Positions 11,072 to 23,459 are shown, counted from the first letter of the stretch. The stretch is 64,000 nt of DNA from Fragum whitleyi (GCA_948146395.1 OX411552.1:48929058-48993057); one strand, 5' to 3'. Numbers and translations: made by a program. The notes: generated from the letters alone by a model not told the origin.

Positions 11072-11217
11072 TGCCCGATAAAACCTTAATCCGACGTCTG
11101 GAGCGAGTGATATGGAGAAGCTATTGAGAGAGAGGAAGTTCATGGAATCTATCAATCCGGTAAAGTTTTCAAACTTGCTACGATCTACGATCTATTCAGA
11201 TGATAGTTTCGAATAAA
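11072..11217 (+). pseudogene. Fragment of the array gene joined by filler DNA
   Basis: About 130 bp matches the gene from GATCCGACGTCTGG to TTTCGAATAAAAT, equivalent to codons 38-79 of gene 1. A 7-bp tandem duplication (CTACGAT) breaks the frame. Immediately before it a 19-bp piece, CCTTGCCCGATAAAACCTT, is identical to spacer sequence near 16,890-16,910 and unrelated to the gene's normal context. Left of this is pre-gene module ending TCCACTGCG. This is a remnant of a former gene copy with most of its body deleted. Confidence 0.8.
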
Positions 11218-11600
11218 ATAAATATCAATACAGTCCACCCCTAATACTTGCTATACCACAAATTTCCCGCGTTTTCGAATACCGCGGTTGGATTATAGAA
11301 TATGAAAGCCCACTTTTGTATGACGGTATCAAGGGGTCATGGTAAGACAGTAATCATTGCTCATCGTGTAGACACATGCTATTTATCCTCACATCGCCCC
11401 CTAGGAATATTGAATCGTGAATATCGTAAGTGGAAATGTCAATCGGGAACCCTCGGCGATTCTACGGAATAGACCTCTGGAATAATACGGGCGCAGCCAT
11501 GAAAGCGCGTCATTTCGCACGCGGTTTTATATGACATCACATACATCAACGATCCGGATAAGCATGACGTTGCATAAAACAAAATCAACTAAAGAATAAA
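11218..11600. other. Segment unique within the array
   Basis: This ~380 bp stretch has no counterpart in the other spacers that I can find. It includes CAGTCCACCCCTAA, faintly like an M2 end, and a locally GC-richer part with repeated CGCG. No coding frame stands out. Confidence 0.4.
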
Positions 11601-11603
11601 AGT

Positions 11604-11672
11604 GGGCATATTATCATTTGATGACAAAACGCAGTGTTTTACTGCGTTTTGTTTTCAAGTTATGATATGCCC
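11604..11672. repeat. Hairpin GGGCATAT ... ATATGCCC
   Basis: Arms GGGCATATTATCATTTGATG and its imperfect inverse enclose an ACAAAACGCAGT / ACTGCGTTTTGT inner stem. It occurs once in the window. Confidence 0.7.
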
Positions 11673-11929
11673 AAAAGTTCGCTATAGACGATCGGAAAGA
11701 ATTAACAAAATGTGATTTTCTCCAAGCGTATTATATAACCGAAGTACCACCAGAAGCCGAGTTACCTAAAAATGATCCAAAATTACTACACCTACGTCCG
11801 AGGTACTTTCCAGGTTACGGAAAAGTCCGAGCGATGTTCCGAATGTGAAAATGTTTGACAAACGGTTAAAGCGCTTGACCTTGGGTTTGGCTATTATTTT
11901 TATATTGTACCAACAACTTTTATTTGATG

Positions 11930-13256
11930 TCATGAGAATATAGAAACTGTTCATTTCTAGATTCTTCCTTGGTTACACTCCTTTTGGTTTTAGCCGGGTT
12001 ACATTATATATAGTAAATTGGCACATTTTAGCAGGCCGTAGCTCCTCAAAAAAGAAGGAAAACGGTCATTTTTGCTATGAAATTTGGCATGTCTTAAAGA
12101 ACATTCTTTGTTCTTGAAATCCATGTCAAGAAGATGCTTTCATTAGCGGTTCACGTTTTCACATTTTTTCTTTGCGCACAACCACCCTCGAAAGTCTCTT
12201 GGTACGAAAGAGTTTCCTTACTTGGGAACCACCATCAAAGGTCAACCTTTCAGAAAAAAATAGTTCCCACCTAGATTCATTTTATACTGTGCATGAAATG
12301 TAGCAGAGGTGTAGCACTTGGTTGTACCTCATTTCAAGCACTTTACTGTTTTTTTTTTTTAACATTAAAATAGTGTGGCAAAGGGTGCAAATCATTTTTT
12401 CTAACCGGACTATTTTAGGGTACAACGACCTCGGAAGTAATTCAAGACTGGAGCGGATCTCCTCATGGTATTTTTCAAACGTTCATAGATAATGCTCGCG
12501 GCCTACAGGCCACGAGCAACAAAAATTATAGGGGCGATATTGAAAGGCGTTTAATAGCGAACGTATACAGGACTGAGAAATATACAAACTTATATGAATA
12601 TATTTCATCCGACTACGCATCGCTACGACACTAGCTTTATGTTATTCCATTTGAGTAATAACGACAGAAAAACTTATCCTCATAAAGTAAGAAAATGTAA
12701 GGAAACGATTTTCAAGCCTTCAACAACCATATTGAAACAATTTATTTTAGATGATTCCGCTGCGTATCGTGCATTCTGATTGGCTGAATCATTGATTTTA
12801 TTTCTCAATGAAAATTATTTTGAGTGAGCACCTTTTTTGTAAGCTTCCGCAAAAGATAGTCCCGTCAGAAATATGTTTCATTCCTGTCGATTCTTCACAA
12901 TTTTGTTTCATAATATTACATTATAAGATATGAAGAGAGAATAAATTGATTTCATGGAGGTATGAAACTTAAAACCTAATCATACTATTGTATGAATCCG
13001 CTTCGCGCATTAAATAAATGCATGAACATTTCGAAAACGTTAAAAGCTGAAGAGGTTTTGTTAATAAATGGAGGTATAAAAGAAAGACATAATCATACTG
13101 TATAAATGAGCGAATTTTATTCCCACATGCATGTGTTTACTTTTTAAATTTCATACCACCCTTGAATTAAGAATTATTCTTTCATACATTATGAGTTGGC
13201 ATCACTTAAATGAATATCATCTTATAAGTAAAATAAAATTATCGACGTGCCTAATT
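11930..13256. other. Pre-gene spacer module of gene 2
   Basis: Same module as 3560-4560 and 17,960-19,690, including a broken H3 pair at about 12,918-13,162. The short frames seen here are not conserved with the other units. Confidence 0.55.
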
Positions 13257-13391
13257 GCGAAAACAGGCGAAAAATCCGAATGGTTTAGCCAACATCCGCT
13301 GACGACGTCAACTTCCGGCGGATGTAACGTTGTTAACGTGGAAACGACGTCATTATCAAGCTTATGCTAGAAACGATCAACACGATAAACG
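13257..13391 (+). promoter_or_regulatory. Conserved 5' flank of gene 2
   Basis: Matches the gene 1 flank base for base over almost its whole length: inverted repeat ACATCCGC / GCGGATGT around GACGTCA and ACTTCCGG, then GACGTCAT about 50 bp before the ATG. Confidence 0.55.
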
Positions 13392-14456
13392 ATGGCGACA
13401 AAAGAAATAAAGATTTTAAAGTTAATGTTATTAGAAAAAGAGAAGAATTTATTCGGTGACCTGAGCAAGTATCTGTTAGCATTGGGAATGCTTTTCTATA
13501 GAGATCCGACGTCTGGGGCGAGTGATATGGAGAAGCTATTGAGAGAGAGGAAGTTCATGGAATCTATCAATCCGGTAAAGTTTTCAAACTTGCTACGATC
13601 TATTCAGATGATAGTTTCAAATAAAATGGTGAATAAGAAATCTCAGAGAGTTTTTATATCTGAGGTCATTTCATCCTGTAGAGAGGAGAAAAGAAAGCTG
13701 TATAATTGTATAGAAAAATATAGAGAGAACATCGAAAAGTTGAGAGAATGTCAAAGATCCGTATGGAAAACGAGAGCTAAAGTATACAAGTATAGCTCCA
13801 TGATTGATGCGGCTCAAAGTGCTCTAAAATACTACGCTGATGACAAGCAAGAATATAAAGCAAGAATGCACGCAATAAATGGGTTAAAGGACGATTTGTC
13901 TGAAAGACTTCAGCGACATACCGAAAATCTCCATTCTTACGATTTAGCCTTACTGAAAGAAAGTGTTACACGAAAGGAGATCGAGAAGATATCTGCTGCT
14001 CTAAAAGACGGCATTATCGACAAAATAAATGCCAAAATCAACATGGTAGTAGAAGATGCAAGTGGTGACAACGAAAATGTCTTCTCAACAGAAATGGTCG
14101 GCGAAACAATATATGACCTAATATGTCATTCTCTGGTAATTGTTGGACCGCCCTCAGATATTCTTTGCTCTAACTTTAAGAAAGAAATACAACAACCTAA
14201 ATTAGAGAAGAACCTATTTAATCACGAGAACGCAAAGAAAGTCTTTCGACTCAAGAATCAGATAATCGGAAAATCCAGTACAAACGGCAATGAAGAGATC
14301 AATCAGTTGCTTCGAGCATTAAATAAGCCGAAAACTGGTTCTACGAACATGATTCGTGTAGAGGTTGCCATTGCAGAAACACACGATGAAGAGATATCAG
14401 TGAAACCAAGAAAGGGACGATTGAATAGATTGAAGAAAAGGCTTACCGGAAAATAA
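13392..14456 (+). CDS. Unrecognised tandem-array protein, copy 2 (354 aa)
   Basis: Intact and the same length as copy 1. By eye I count 14 nucleotide differences: 7 residues change (P9L, K174Q, G203A, G206D, D213N, E252G, A336S) and 6 sites are synonymous. Four of the seven substitutions restore residues also found in copy 3 (Q174, A203, D206, N213), so copy 1 carries the derived states there. The basic tail and the AATAAA overlapping the stop codon are unchanged. The near identity extends into both flanks, showing a recent duplication or gene conversion. Function is unknown. Confidence 0.75.
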   Translation: MATKEIKILKLMLLEKEKNLFGDLSKYLLALGMLFYRDPTSGASDMEKLLRERKFMESINPVKFSNLLRSIQMIVSNKMVNKKSQRVFISEVISSCREEKRKLYNCIEKYRENIEKLRECQRSVWKTRAKVYKYSSMIDAAQSALKYYADDKQEYKARMHAINGLKDDLSERLQRHTENLHSYDLALLKESVTRKEIEKISAALKDGIIDKINAKINMVVEDASGDNENVFSTEMVGETIYDLICHSLVIVGPPSDILCSNFKKEIQQPKLEKNLFNHENAKKVFRLKNQIIGKSSTNGNEEINQLLRALNKPKTGSTNMIRVEVAIAETHDEEISVKPRKGRLNRLKKRLTGK

Positions 14457-14919
14457 ACCCCGATCTAGTTATAGAGAATTGAGATTTAACCATAGATAAT
14501 AACGATCATATTCAAAATAACATAATGATAAAACATGATATGCTACTTCTTTATTACTTTTACCAATATTTACTAAATGCGCCTTCCTGTTCTTCCCGTT
14601 AACCTATGCTGGAACCAATCTCTTTTTCAAATACTTAAATTACGAAGTTCCCAGATAGCCCCTCTTTGCGTGACGCGTCGCAAATACGTTGCATTAACCC
14701 TTCCCATACTATTCACAACATTTCCCAGCTATACATATAAACCTCGACAGACAATATAGACTTAAATCAGAGTGCACAAAAGTGCAGTCTGATCTTAGTC
14801 TACACTGCCTGCTTTCTATATCAATCCTTATGGGAAAAACTTTAACTAGACCGGTCAAAATGTTTCAAAAGTTGTCAATTAGTTCGGGACAGAATTCAAA
14901 TTCAGCAGGATAAGGGTTT
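14457..14919. other. 3' flank of gene 2
   Basis: Shares with gene 1 the internal deletion of M1's left half, placing units 1 and 2 as closest relatives. Confidence 0.7.
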
Positions 14920-15079
14920 AAGGTAGTGGACCCCTAATAGATCCTCAACATTTCGGAAAGCATGACCTTTCACAATGTTTACCGAGGTTTCCTAATGAAA
15001 GCATTAGGAAACATCAGTTTACACTGTTAAAGTTAAAGACTTCCGAAAAGTAACGGAACTATTACGGGTCCTCTACCTT
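14920..15079. mobile_element. M2 foldback MITE copy 5
   Basis: Nearly identical to the copy at 6214-6374, including the shared GAAAGCATGACC variant. Confidence 0.75.
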
Positions 15080-15240
15080 AAATGCAACCTAACAGGGAGT
15101 TAAAATATCAAACCCCACTCTTACGAGACGTATCAAAGGGGGCCGTTGCAAGACTGCAGTAATTCTCTGTATATCGAGTAGACGCTTACAGCAGTCTTGA
15201 AATGACCTCTCAGTTAATTGTACCTTGTATCAATTGCCGT

Positions 15241-15300
15241 AAGTGTGGAACAGTTGTAACTGCCTATAAACATATAGGCAGTTACACTTTTTTCGCACTG
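15241..15300. repeat. H1 hairpin copy 4
   Basis: Stem GTAACTGCCTATA / TATAGGCAGTTAC; the outer right arm is CACTTTTTTCGCAC. Confidence 0.75.
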
Positions 15301-16332
15301 AGCAATCGATATATCGTAGTGATGAATAAAAGAGAAATCGCTTGCCACGGAAAGCATTCGCTATTACAGGCTGACTAGGTTTGAAACTTTTCTCACTCGA
15401 TTGATTTTCTGAATCTATAATGATCATTCTACCTTTCTGTATCAAAAATGCGACCATCGATTAATCTCCACTTGAACCAATCTCTTTTTCAAACATTTGT
15501 TTTACGGGGCTCCCAGATGGTCCTTTTTTGTATAACGGGTCACATATGCCGATCTTCGTAGACCTTTGATCATTGGTCCAGTCACCTTTTAGCTCACCTG
15601 AGCACAAAGTGATTGAAATGTGAGCTATTCTGATCACCCAATGTCCGACTCCGTCGTGTGTCGTCCATAAATCTTTAAACATATTCTCCTCCTAAAACGG
15701 TGGGTGAATCATTGATGAAACAATCAATCTATCAATCAATTTATCTATCAATCAATCTATCTATCTATCATTCAAAGGTCTAATCTATATTTGCAATGAG
15801 ACGTCGCATTTGGACGATAGTAAGCGGAACTTACAGTACTTTGACGCCATTTTTGAAGCGTGAACCACTAACTATTAATTAATAATAATAATAATTAACC
15901 TAACAAATGCGTTTTATATGGAACAATCTTATATTGATCATTATTAGATTTGATAAATTACCTTTATTTTTTAATTATTTTAATCGGATTATTTCCGCGT
16001 CGAAATTTCCTAGTCGCCATTTTTGCTTTATTATGAGCAGCGTTACTCTTTCCGTTATTTTGCGACCCGAAGAGTTATTCGCGAAATGAGTATCCGTACA
16101 CATAGTACGGTAATAATTATAAAAATGATAATTATGATTATAATATATAATAATAATGATAATAATAATAATAAAAATTGGAAGAAGAAGATGATTTCAG
16201 TCAAGCAACCGTATAGAACCATTGCATTTGTAGCCTTTCAAAATGCAATTGCCACCAACAAAGGCCGAGAACTTTCTAACTTATCACACTGTCACGATCG
16301 GAAAAAGCGTTTCACCTGATCTCAATTGACAT

Positions 16333-16610
16333 AGGCGTAACTAGGACTTTGAATTTTACACGCACTCAGAAGGCGACCAACATAGAATATATAGGAAAAG
16401 GGCGATATGTGGTCTGTGACAAAAGATGAGTGTCCTCCGTATGCTCCCCTTTTCTATAATGTGAGCGTTGGTGTAAAATCAAAACATCGTAACTACAGCT
16501 TGAATAAGCTGTAGTTTCGATGTTATGATCATTCATCATAGACTTTTTTTCGAAACAGGATTTGTTTCTTTAACGCACTAGCGTAATATGCGTAATGGTA
16601 GATACGCCCT
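16333..16610. mobile_element. M3 MITE copy 3
   Basis: Left end AGGCGTAACTAGG and right end TAGATACGCCCTT are clear inverse matches. The hairpin lies at about 16,471-16,537. Confidence 0.7.
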
Positions 16611-17200
16611 TGAGCTATGTCCGTCTAGGGATAATCTGCCTGGAGACGTTGAATTGTGGTTTATCTTTACCTGTGAACAACAAAATTTGAGAAACAGTTG
16701 GACGGTTTCAAGAGATGACGATCGTCTCACCCGATACAAACCTATTTAATCACGATGGTATGCTTAAGAGCTTGCTACTATTATTATAATTATTATTATT
16801 ATTATTGTTGTTGCTCCTACGGCATCATAAAATCCTTACCATTTTGTCGGGCTCGGCTGCGAAATTTATCCAGTTTGCCAACTACATTCCTGCGCCTTGC
16901 CCGATAAAACCTTTTCATCTCAACTCACCATCCACCAATTACAGTAAAACGCATATTAAGCGACCACCAATTGGACCACAAAATAGTGGTCGTTAAAGAG
17001 AATGGTCGCTTAGTACACGTTTTTCTTACAAATGAGAAACATAATCTTGATTAAATGCGTATTTAATTGTGAATTTTCTAAATTATCATATGTTATTAAA
17101 ACTCAAAAGAATCGTCTGATTGAGACGATTGTATTCAGTTTAAATAACATTGGGTTCATTTACCTGAATAATTTTTAGACCAACAGTATCTACTTTTTAA

Positions 17201-17307
17201 AGGTGTGAAACTAAAAACCTATCAGGCTACGCTGAATGAATATACGAAATGGATTCTTAAATTAATGTGATTAGGTTTTCAGTTTCACACCTTTATCAAA
17301 TCAACAT
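17201..17307. repeat. H3 foldback copy
   Basis: Arms AGGTGTGAAACTAAAAACC and GGTTTTCAGTTTCACACC pair closely; this is the unit-2 counterpart of 3082-3219. Confidence 0.65.
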
Positions 17308-17404
17308 ACAATTTCTCGATATCTCAATATGCAATATCTTGAAGAAGAAAAACTGGAGTATTTATGCATAATAACATAGATTGTATATGAGCTACTTTTT
17401 TTTT

Positions 17405-17421
17405 GGGGGGGGGGGGGGGGG
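17405..17421 (+). repeat. Poly-G run (17 G)
   Basis: Uninterrupted G run replacing the interrupted tract of unit 1. Such runs are also frequent sites of assembly and sequencing error. Confidence 0.8.
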
Positions 17422-17776
17422 CTTACGAAAAACCTGCGTAATCAAAATTGCTTTCATTGAGTAATGAAACAATTTTTAATCTCGTTATCAAGACCTTGAC
17501 ATATTGCCCTTTTGATAAACGTGAATATGCAAAACTTTCTGCAATCTTTTGAAGTAGAAGCGCGTTTAAATGCCGCATAATAAACATTGTCAACAGATAG
17601 TAATGAAAAGGATACTCTATCGTTTCAGATTCCCATAGTCGTTTTACACTGCTAAATCACACTAATCTGTCTAAATCAAACCTAGATATCTTTAACTATT
17701 CTGAATTCATATCAGCATCATTTTTTTAATTTTTTTTTTTTTTTTTTTTGCAGAAAAAAATCTTAAGGAACGAAAA

Positions 17777-17961
<185 letters not shown>

Positions 17962-18949
17962 ATGTCATAAGAATATAGAAACTGTTCATTTCTAGATTCT
18001 TCCTTGGTTGCACTCCTGTCGGTTTTAGCCGTGTAACATTGTATAGTATATTGTCACATTTTGACAGTCCGTAGCTCCTCAAAAAGGTAAAAAAAGGTCA
18101 TTTTTGCTATAAAATTTAGCATGTCTTAAAGAACATTCTTTGTTCTTGAAGTCGATGTCCAGAAGATGCTTTCATTAGCGGTTCACGTTTTCACAATTTT
18201 TCTTTGCGCACAACCACCCTCGAAAGTCTCTTGGTACGAAAGAGTTTCCTTACTTTGGGACCACCATCAAAGGTCAGGCTCTCAGAAAAAAATAGTTCCC
18301 ACCTAGATTCATTTATATTGTGCATGAAATATAGCAGAAGTCTAGCACTTGGTTGTACCTCATTTACAAGCACTTTACTGTTTTTTTAACATTAAAATAG
18401 TGTAGCAAAGGGTGCACATCATTTTTCTAACCGGACTATTTTAGGGTACAACGACCTCGGAAGTAATTCAAGACTGGAGCGGATCTCCTCATGGTATTTT
18501 TTAAACGTTCATAGATAATGCTCGCGGCCTACAGGCAACGAGCAACAAAAAATATAGGTACGATATTGAAAGGCGTTTAATAGCGAACGTATACAGGACT
18601 GAGAAATATACAAACTTATATGAATATATTTCATCCGACTACGCATCGCTACGACACTAGCTTTATGTTATTCCATTTGAGTAATAACGGCAGAAAAACT
18701 TATCCTCATAAAGTAAGAAAATGTAAGGAAACGATTTTCAAGCCTTCAACAACCATATTGAAACAATTTATTTTAGATGATTCCACTGCGTATCGTGCAT
18801 TCTGATTGGCTGAATCATTGATTTTATTTCTCATGAAAATGATTTTGAGTGCGCACCTTATTAGTAATCTTCCACAAAAAGGTAGTCCCGTCAGAAATAT
18901 GTTTCATTCCTGTCGATTCTTCACAATTTTGCTTCATGGTATTAAATTA

Positions 18950-19095
18950 TAAGATATGAAGAGAGAATTAATTGATTTTGTGGAGGTATGAAACTTAAAA
19001 CCTAATCATACTATTGTATGAATCCGCTTCGCGTATTCATACAATGTGATTATGTTTTTAGTTTTATACACCCATAAAATCAACAAATACTCTTT
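18950..19095. repeat. Complete H3 foldback
   Basis: GGAGGTATGAAACTTAAAACC ... CCGCTTCGCG ... GTTTTTAGTTTTATACACCC. It keeps the central ATTCATACAATG that the right-half copy at 25,497 also carries. Confidence 0.65.
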
Positions 19096-19688
19096 TCACC
19101 TATGAATCCATAAAAAGCTAATAAATGACTGGTTAAAAAATTACACATCATCATAGAGTGACTAATCAATGCGCCAAACAAGCAGAAGCTAGTGCATACA
19201 ACCCTAAACAGATATCTTTTGGCCAACAAAAGTCAAAGTTATCAACCTAGGCAATTTTCATTCCAATTGATAAAACACACCAAAAGGACCCATTCGTCGC
19301 ACAACTTAACAAGTTTGGATTAATAGATGCATGAACATGTCGAAAACGTTAAAAGCTGAAGAGGTTTTCTTAATATATGGAGGTAAAAAAGAAAGACATA
19401 ATCACACTGTATGAATGAGCGAATTTTATTCACACATGCATGTGATTAGGTTTTAAAGTTCATACCACCTTGGATTTAGAATTATTCTTTCAAACATTAT
19501 TATTTGGCAAAACTAAATAAATATTTAGCAGATTTTTGGAACTTTGGTGGATATGCACACAAAATATCAACTTGTGTAAAATAAATTATGAATTTAAATT
19601 TTCAATTAATGAGGGCATCCGTTTTTCGATGGATGCAGCTAAAAGATATGCCATTTTATAATTAAGATAAGATTATTGACGTGCCTTA
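19096..19688. other. Unit-3-specific spacer insert
   Basis: About 230 bp (19,096-19,325) and about 150 bp (19,510-19,660) are not present upstream of genes 1 or 2. I recognise nothing in them. Confidence 0.45.
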
Positions 19689-19825
19689 TTGCGAAAACCG
19701 GCGAAAAATCCGAATGGTTTCGCCAACATCCGCTGACGACGTCAACTTCCGGCGGATGTAACGTTGTTAACGTGGAAACGACGTCATTATCAAGCTTATG
19801 CTAGAAACGATTAACACGATAAACG
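19689..19825 (+). promoter_or_regulatory. Conserved 5' flank of gene 3
   Basis: The dyad, ETS-like and CRE-like elements are all kept, with only scattered substitutions (for example TTTCGCC for TTTAGCC), although DNA further upstream has diverged from units 1 and 2. Confidence 0.55.
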
Positions 19826-20899
19826 ATGGCGACAAAAGAAATAAAAATTCCAAAGTTAATGTTATTAGAAAAAGAGAAGAATTTATTCGGTGACCTGAGC
19901 AAGTATCTGTTAGCATTGGGAATGCTTTTCTGTAGAGATCCGACGTCTGGAGCGAGTGATATGGAGAAGCTATTGAGAGAGAGGAAGTTCATGGAATCTA
20001 TCAATCCGGTAAAGTTTTCAAACTTGCTACGATCTATTCAGATGATAGTTTCAAATAAAATGGTGAATAAGAAATCTCAGAGAGTTTTTATATCCGAGGT
20101 CATTTCATCGTGCAGAGAGGAGAAAAGAAAGCTGTATAATTGTATAGAAAAATATAGAGAGGACATCGGAAATTTGAGAGAATGTCAAAGATCCGTATGG
20201 AAAACGAGAGCTAAAGTATACAAGTATAGCTCCATGATTGATGCGGCTCAAAGTGCTCTAAAATATTACGCTGATGACAAGCAAGAATATAAAGCAAGAA
20301 TGCACGCAATAAATGGGTTAAAGGACGATTTGTCTGAAAGACTTCAGCGACATACCGAAAATCTCCAATCTTATGATTTAGCCTTACTGAAAGAAAATGC
20401 TACACGAAAGGAGATCGAGAAGATATCTGCTGCTCTAAAAGACGGCACTATCGACAAAATAAATGCTAAAATCAACAAAGTAGTAGACGATGCAAGTGGT
20501 GACAACGAAAATGTCTTCTCAACTGAAATGGTCGGCGAAACAATATATGACCTAATATGCCATTCTCTGGTTATGGTTGAGCCGCCATCAGATATTCTTT
20601 GCTCCAGTTTTAAGAAAGAAATACAACAACCGAATTTAGAGAAGAACCTATTTAATCACGAGAACGCAAAGAAAGTTTCTCGACTCAAGAATCAGATAAT
20701 CGGAAAATCAAATACAAATGACAATGATGAGATAAATCAGTTATTTCGAGCATTAAACAAGCCGAAGCTTGATTCTACGAACAAAAACATGATCCATTTA
20801 GAGCGGGAAGTCATTGCAGTAACACAGAATGACAAGGTAGCAGCGAAACCAAGAAAAGGACCATTGAATAGATTGAAGAAAAGGCTTACTGGAAAATAA
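19826..20899 (+). CDS. Unrecognised tandem-array protein, copy 3 (357 aa)
   Basis: Intact frame of 357 codons. Over residues 1-170 I see four changes from copy 1 (Y36C, N113D, E115G, K116N). From residue 171 on there are about 20 substitutions, plus a remodelled segment at about 314-338 (for example NKNMIHLERE replacing NMIRVE) that adds three residues. The final basic motif LNRLKKRLTGK is identical. All frames stay open despite this divergence, which argues that the protein is, or recently was, maintained. Its 3' flank carries the complete M1 element lost from units 1 and 2. Function is unknown. Confidence 0.75.
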   Translation: MATKEIKIPKLMLLEKEKNLFGDLSKYLLALGMLFCRDPTSGASDMEKLLRERKFMESINPVKFSNLLRSIQMIVSNKMVNKKSQRVFISEVISSCREEKRKLYNCIEKYREDIGNLRECQRSVWKTRAKVYKYSSMIDAAQSALKYYADDKQEYKARMHAINGLKDDLSERLQRHTENLQSYDLALLKENATRKEIEKISAALKDGTIDKINAKINKVVDDASGDNENVFSTEMVGETIYDLICHSLVMVEPPSDILCSSFKKEIQQPNLEKNLFNHENAKKVSRLKNQIIGKSNTNDNDEINQLFRALNKPKLDSTNKNMIHLEREVIAVTQNDKVAAKPRKGPLNRLKKRLTGK

Positions 20900-21059
20900 A
20901 CCCGATCTAGTTATGTAGAAATGTGATTTAACCATATATAATAACGATCATATTCAAAATAATATAATATAATGATCACACATGATATGCTACTTCTATA
21001 TTTCTTTAACCATTACCAAAGACAATGAAGTACCAGACTGGTTGAAATAAGAATATAAA

Positions 21060-21317
21060 TGTGACCGTCACGCAAAAAGGGACCATCTGGGAAGCGCGAA
21101 AAGATCGACCCAGTCAGACTGTGCGATCTGCGCAGACTGACAAGAGTCGAAAATTCTAGCAAACAACAAATTTTCTGAATCCAGAATGATTTTTCCACAT
21201 TCCTATGTTATTATTTACTAAATGCGCCTTCCTTTTGACCTATGCTGTACCAATCTCTTTTTCAAATATTTATATCACGAAGCTCCCAGATGGCCCCTTT
21301 TTGCCTGACGCATCACA
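21060..21317. mobile_element. M1 MITE, complete array copy
   Basis: Left end TGTGACCGTCACGC and right end GCCTGACGCATCACA are inverse matches, with sub-terminal GGGACCATCTGGG / CCCAGATGGCCCC. Inside is the stem CAGTCAGACTGTGCG / GCGCAGACTGAC. It sits just past the 3' flank of gene 3. Confidence 0.7.
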
Positions 21318-21555
21318 AATATATTGCATTAACCCTTCCCATACTATTCACAACATATTCCATCTATACATAAAGCCTCGACAGACTATATGGACTAAAA
21401 TCAGAGTGCATAAATGTGAAGTCTGATCTTAGTCTACATTGCCTGATTTCTATATAGTAATCATTACGGGAAAAGCTTGAGATAGACTGGTTAAAATGTT
21501 TCCCAAATTGTTAATTAGTTCCGGACAGAATTCAAATTCAGCAGAATAAGGGTTT

Positions 21556-21714
21556 AAGGTAGTGGACCCCTAAAAGATCCTCAACATTTCGGAACGCATG
21601 AACTTTCACAATGTTTACCGAGGGTTTCTAATGAAATCAATGGGAAACCTCGGTTTACACTGTTAAAGTTCAAGACTTCCGAAACGTTCCAGAACTTTTA
21701 CGGGTACTCTACCT
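21556..21714. mobile_element. M2 foldback MITE copy 6
   Basis: Complete copy closely matching 353-514; first of three consecutive M2 elements here. Confidence 0.75.
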
Positions 21715-21850
21715 AAATACAACCTAACAGGGAGTTAAAATATCAAACCCCGCTCTTACGAGACGTATCAAAGGGGGTCGTTACAAGACTGCAGTAAGTC
21801 TCTGTACATCAAGTAGACGCTTACGGCAATCTTGAAATGACGTATCAGTT

Positions 21851-22010
21851 AGGGTAGTGGACCCGAAATAGTTTAGCAACATTTCGGAACGCAATATCTT
21901 TCATGGTGTTGATCGAAGTTTCCTAATAAAATCATTAGGAAACATCGGTTTACACTGTTAAAGTTCAAGACTTCCGAAACGTTCCAGAACTTTTACGGAT
22001 CCTCCACCTT
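21851..22010. mobile_element. M2 foldback MITE copy 7
   Basis: Second of three consecutive copies, spaced about 295 bp apart, which shows local tandem duplication of an M2-plus-spacer module. Confidence 0.75.
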
Positions 22011-22146
22011 AAATGCAACCTAACAGGGAGTTAAGATATCAAACCCCACTCTTACGAGACGTATCAAAGGGGGTCGTTACAAGACTGTCGTAAGTTTCTG
22101 TACATCAAGTAGGCGCTTCAAGCAATCTTGAAATGACGTATCAGTC

Positions 22147-22306
22147 AGGGTAGTGGACCCAAAATAGTTTCGCAACCATTCGGAACGCAATATATTTCAT
22201 GGTGTTGATCGAAGTTTCCTAATAAAATCATTAGGAAACATCGGTTTACGCTGTTAAAGTTCAAGACTTCCTAAATGTAACGGAACTATTACGGGTCCTC
22301 TACCTT
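22147..22306. mobile_element. M2 foldback MITE copy 8
   Basis: Third copy of the run, matching 648-807. Unit S0 has only two copies here, so copy number varies between units. Confidence 0.75.
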
Positions 22307-22466
22307 AAATTGAACCTAACAGGGGGTTAAAATAGCAAACGCCATTCTTACGAGACGTATCAAGGGGGTCGTTGCAAGCCTGCAGTAAGTCTCTGTACAT
22401 CGAGTAGACGCTAACAGCAATCTTGAAATAAGCTCTCAGTTACTTGTACCTTGTATCAATTGCCGT

Positions 22467-22527
22467 AAGTGTGAAACAGTTGTAACTGCCTATAAACATA
22501 TAGGCAGTTACACTTTTTTCGCACTGA
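22467..22527. repeat. H1 hairpin copy 5
   Basis: Identical core stem to 15,241-15,300. Confidence 0.75.
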
Positions 22528-23459
22528 GCAATCGATATATCGTTATGATGAATAAAAGAGAAATCGCTTACCACGGAAAGCATTCGTAATTACAGGCTGT
22601 CTAGGGTTGAAACTTTTCGCACTCGACTGATTTTCTGAATCTATAATGATCATTCTACCTTTCTGTATCATATAAGCGACCATCGATTAATCTCTACTGG
22701 GACAAATCTATTATTTCTTTTTTAAATATTTATCATACGGGGCTCCCAGATGGTCCTTTTCCGTATGACGGGTCAACATATTCTAGTCGTACATAAAGCC
22801 TCAACAGACAATATAGACTAAAATAAGTGTGCATAGATGCGAAGCCTGACCTAACCCAACAACCTGATCTTAGCCTGCTTTCTATCAGTAATCATTACGA
22901 GAACTTTAACTAGACTGGTAACGAGTCACATATGATATTTGCTCCTGGGTCCAGTTACCTTTTAGCTCACCTGAGCACGAAGTGCTTGAAATGAGAGCTA
23001 TCCTGATCGCCGAATGACCGGCTCCTTCGTGTGTCGTCTACAAATCTTTAAACATATTCTCCTCCTTAAACGGTAGGTGAATCTTGATGAAACAATCAAT
23101 CAATCTATCAATCAATCTATCTATCAATCTATAATTCAAAGAAGAAACACGTGTTAACTAGGTCTAATTCATATTTGAAATGAGATGTCGCGACGGAACT
23201 TACAGTAATTTAACGTTAATTTTTGCAGGGTGAATCACTTTAAGCTAACAAATGCGTTTAATATGGAACAATCACATTTTAATCATTACTAGATTTAAAA
23301 AATAAAGTTTCCTTTATTTTTAATTATTTTAATAGGATTATTTCCACGTCGAAATTTTCTAGTCGCGATTTTTGCTTCATTTTAAGCAGCGTCACTCTTT
23401 CCTTATTTGCAACCCGAAGAGTAATTCGCGAAAATAAGTGTACATGCACATAGTACGGT

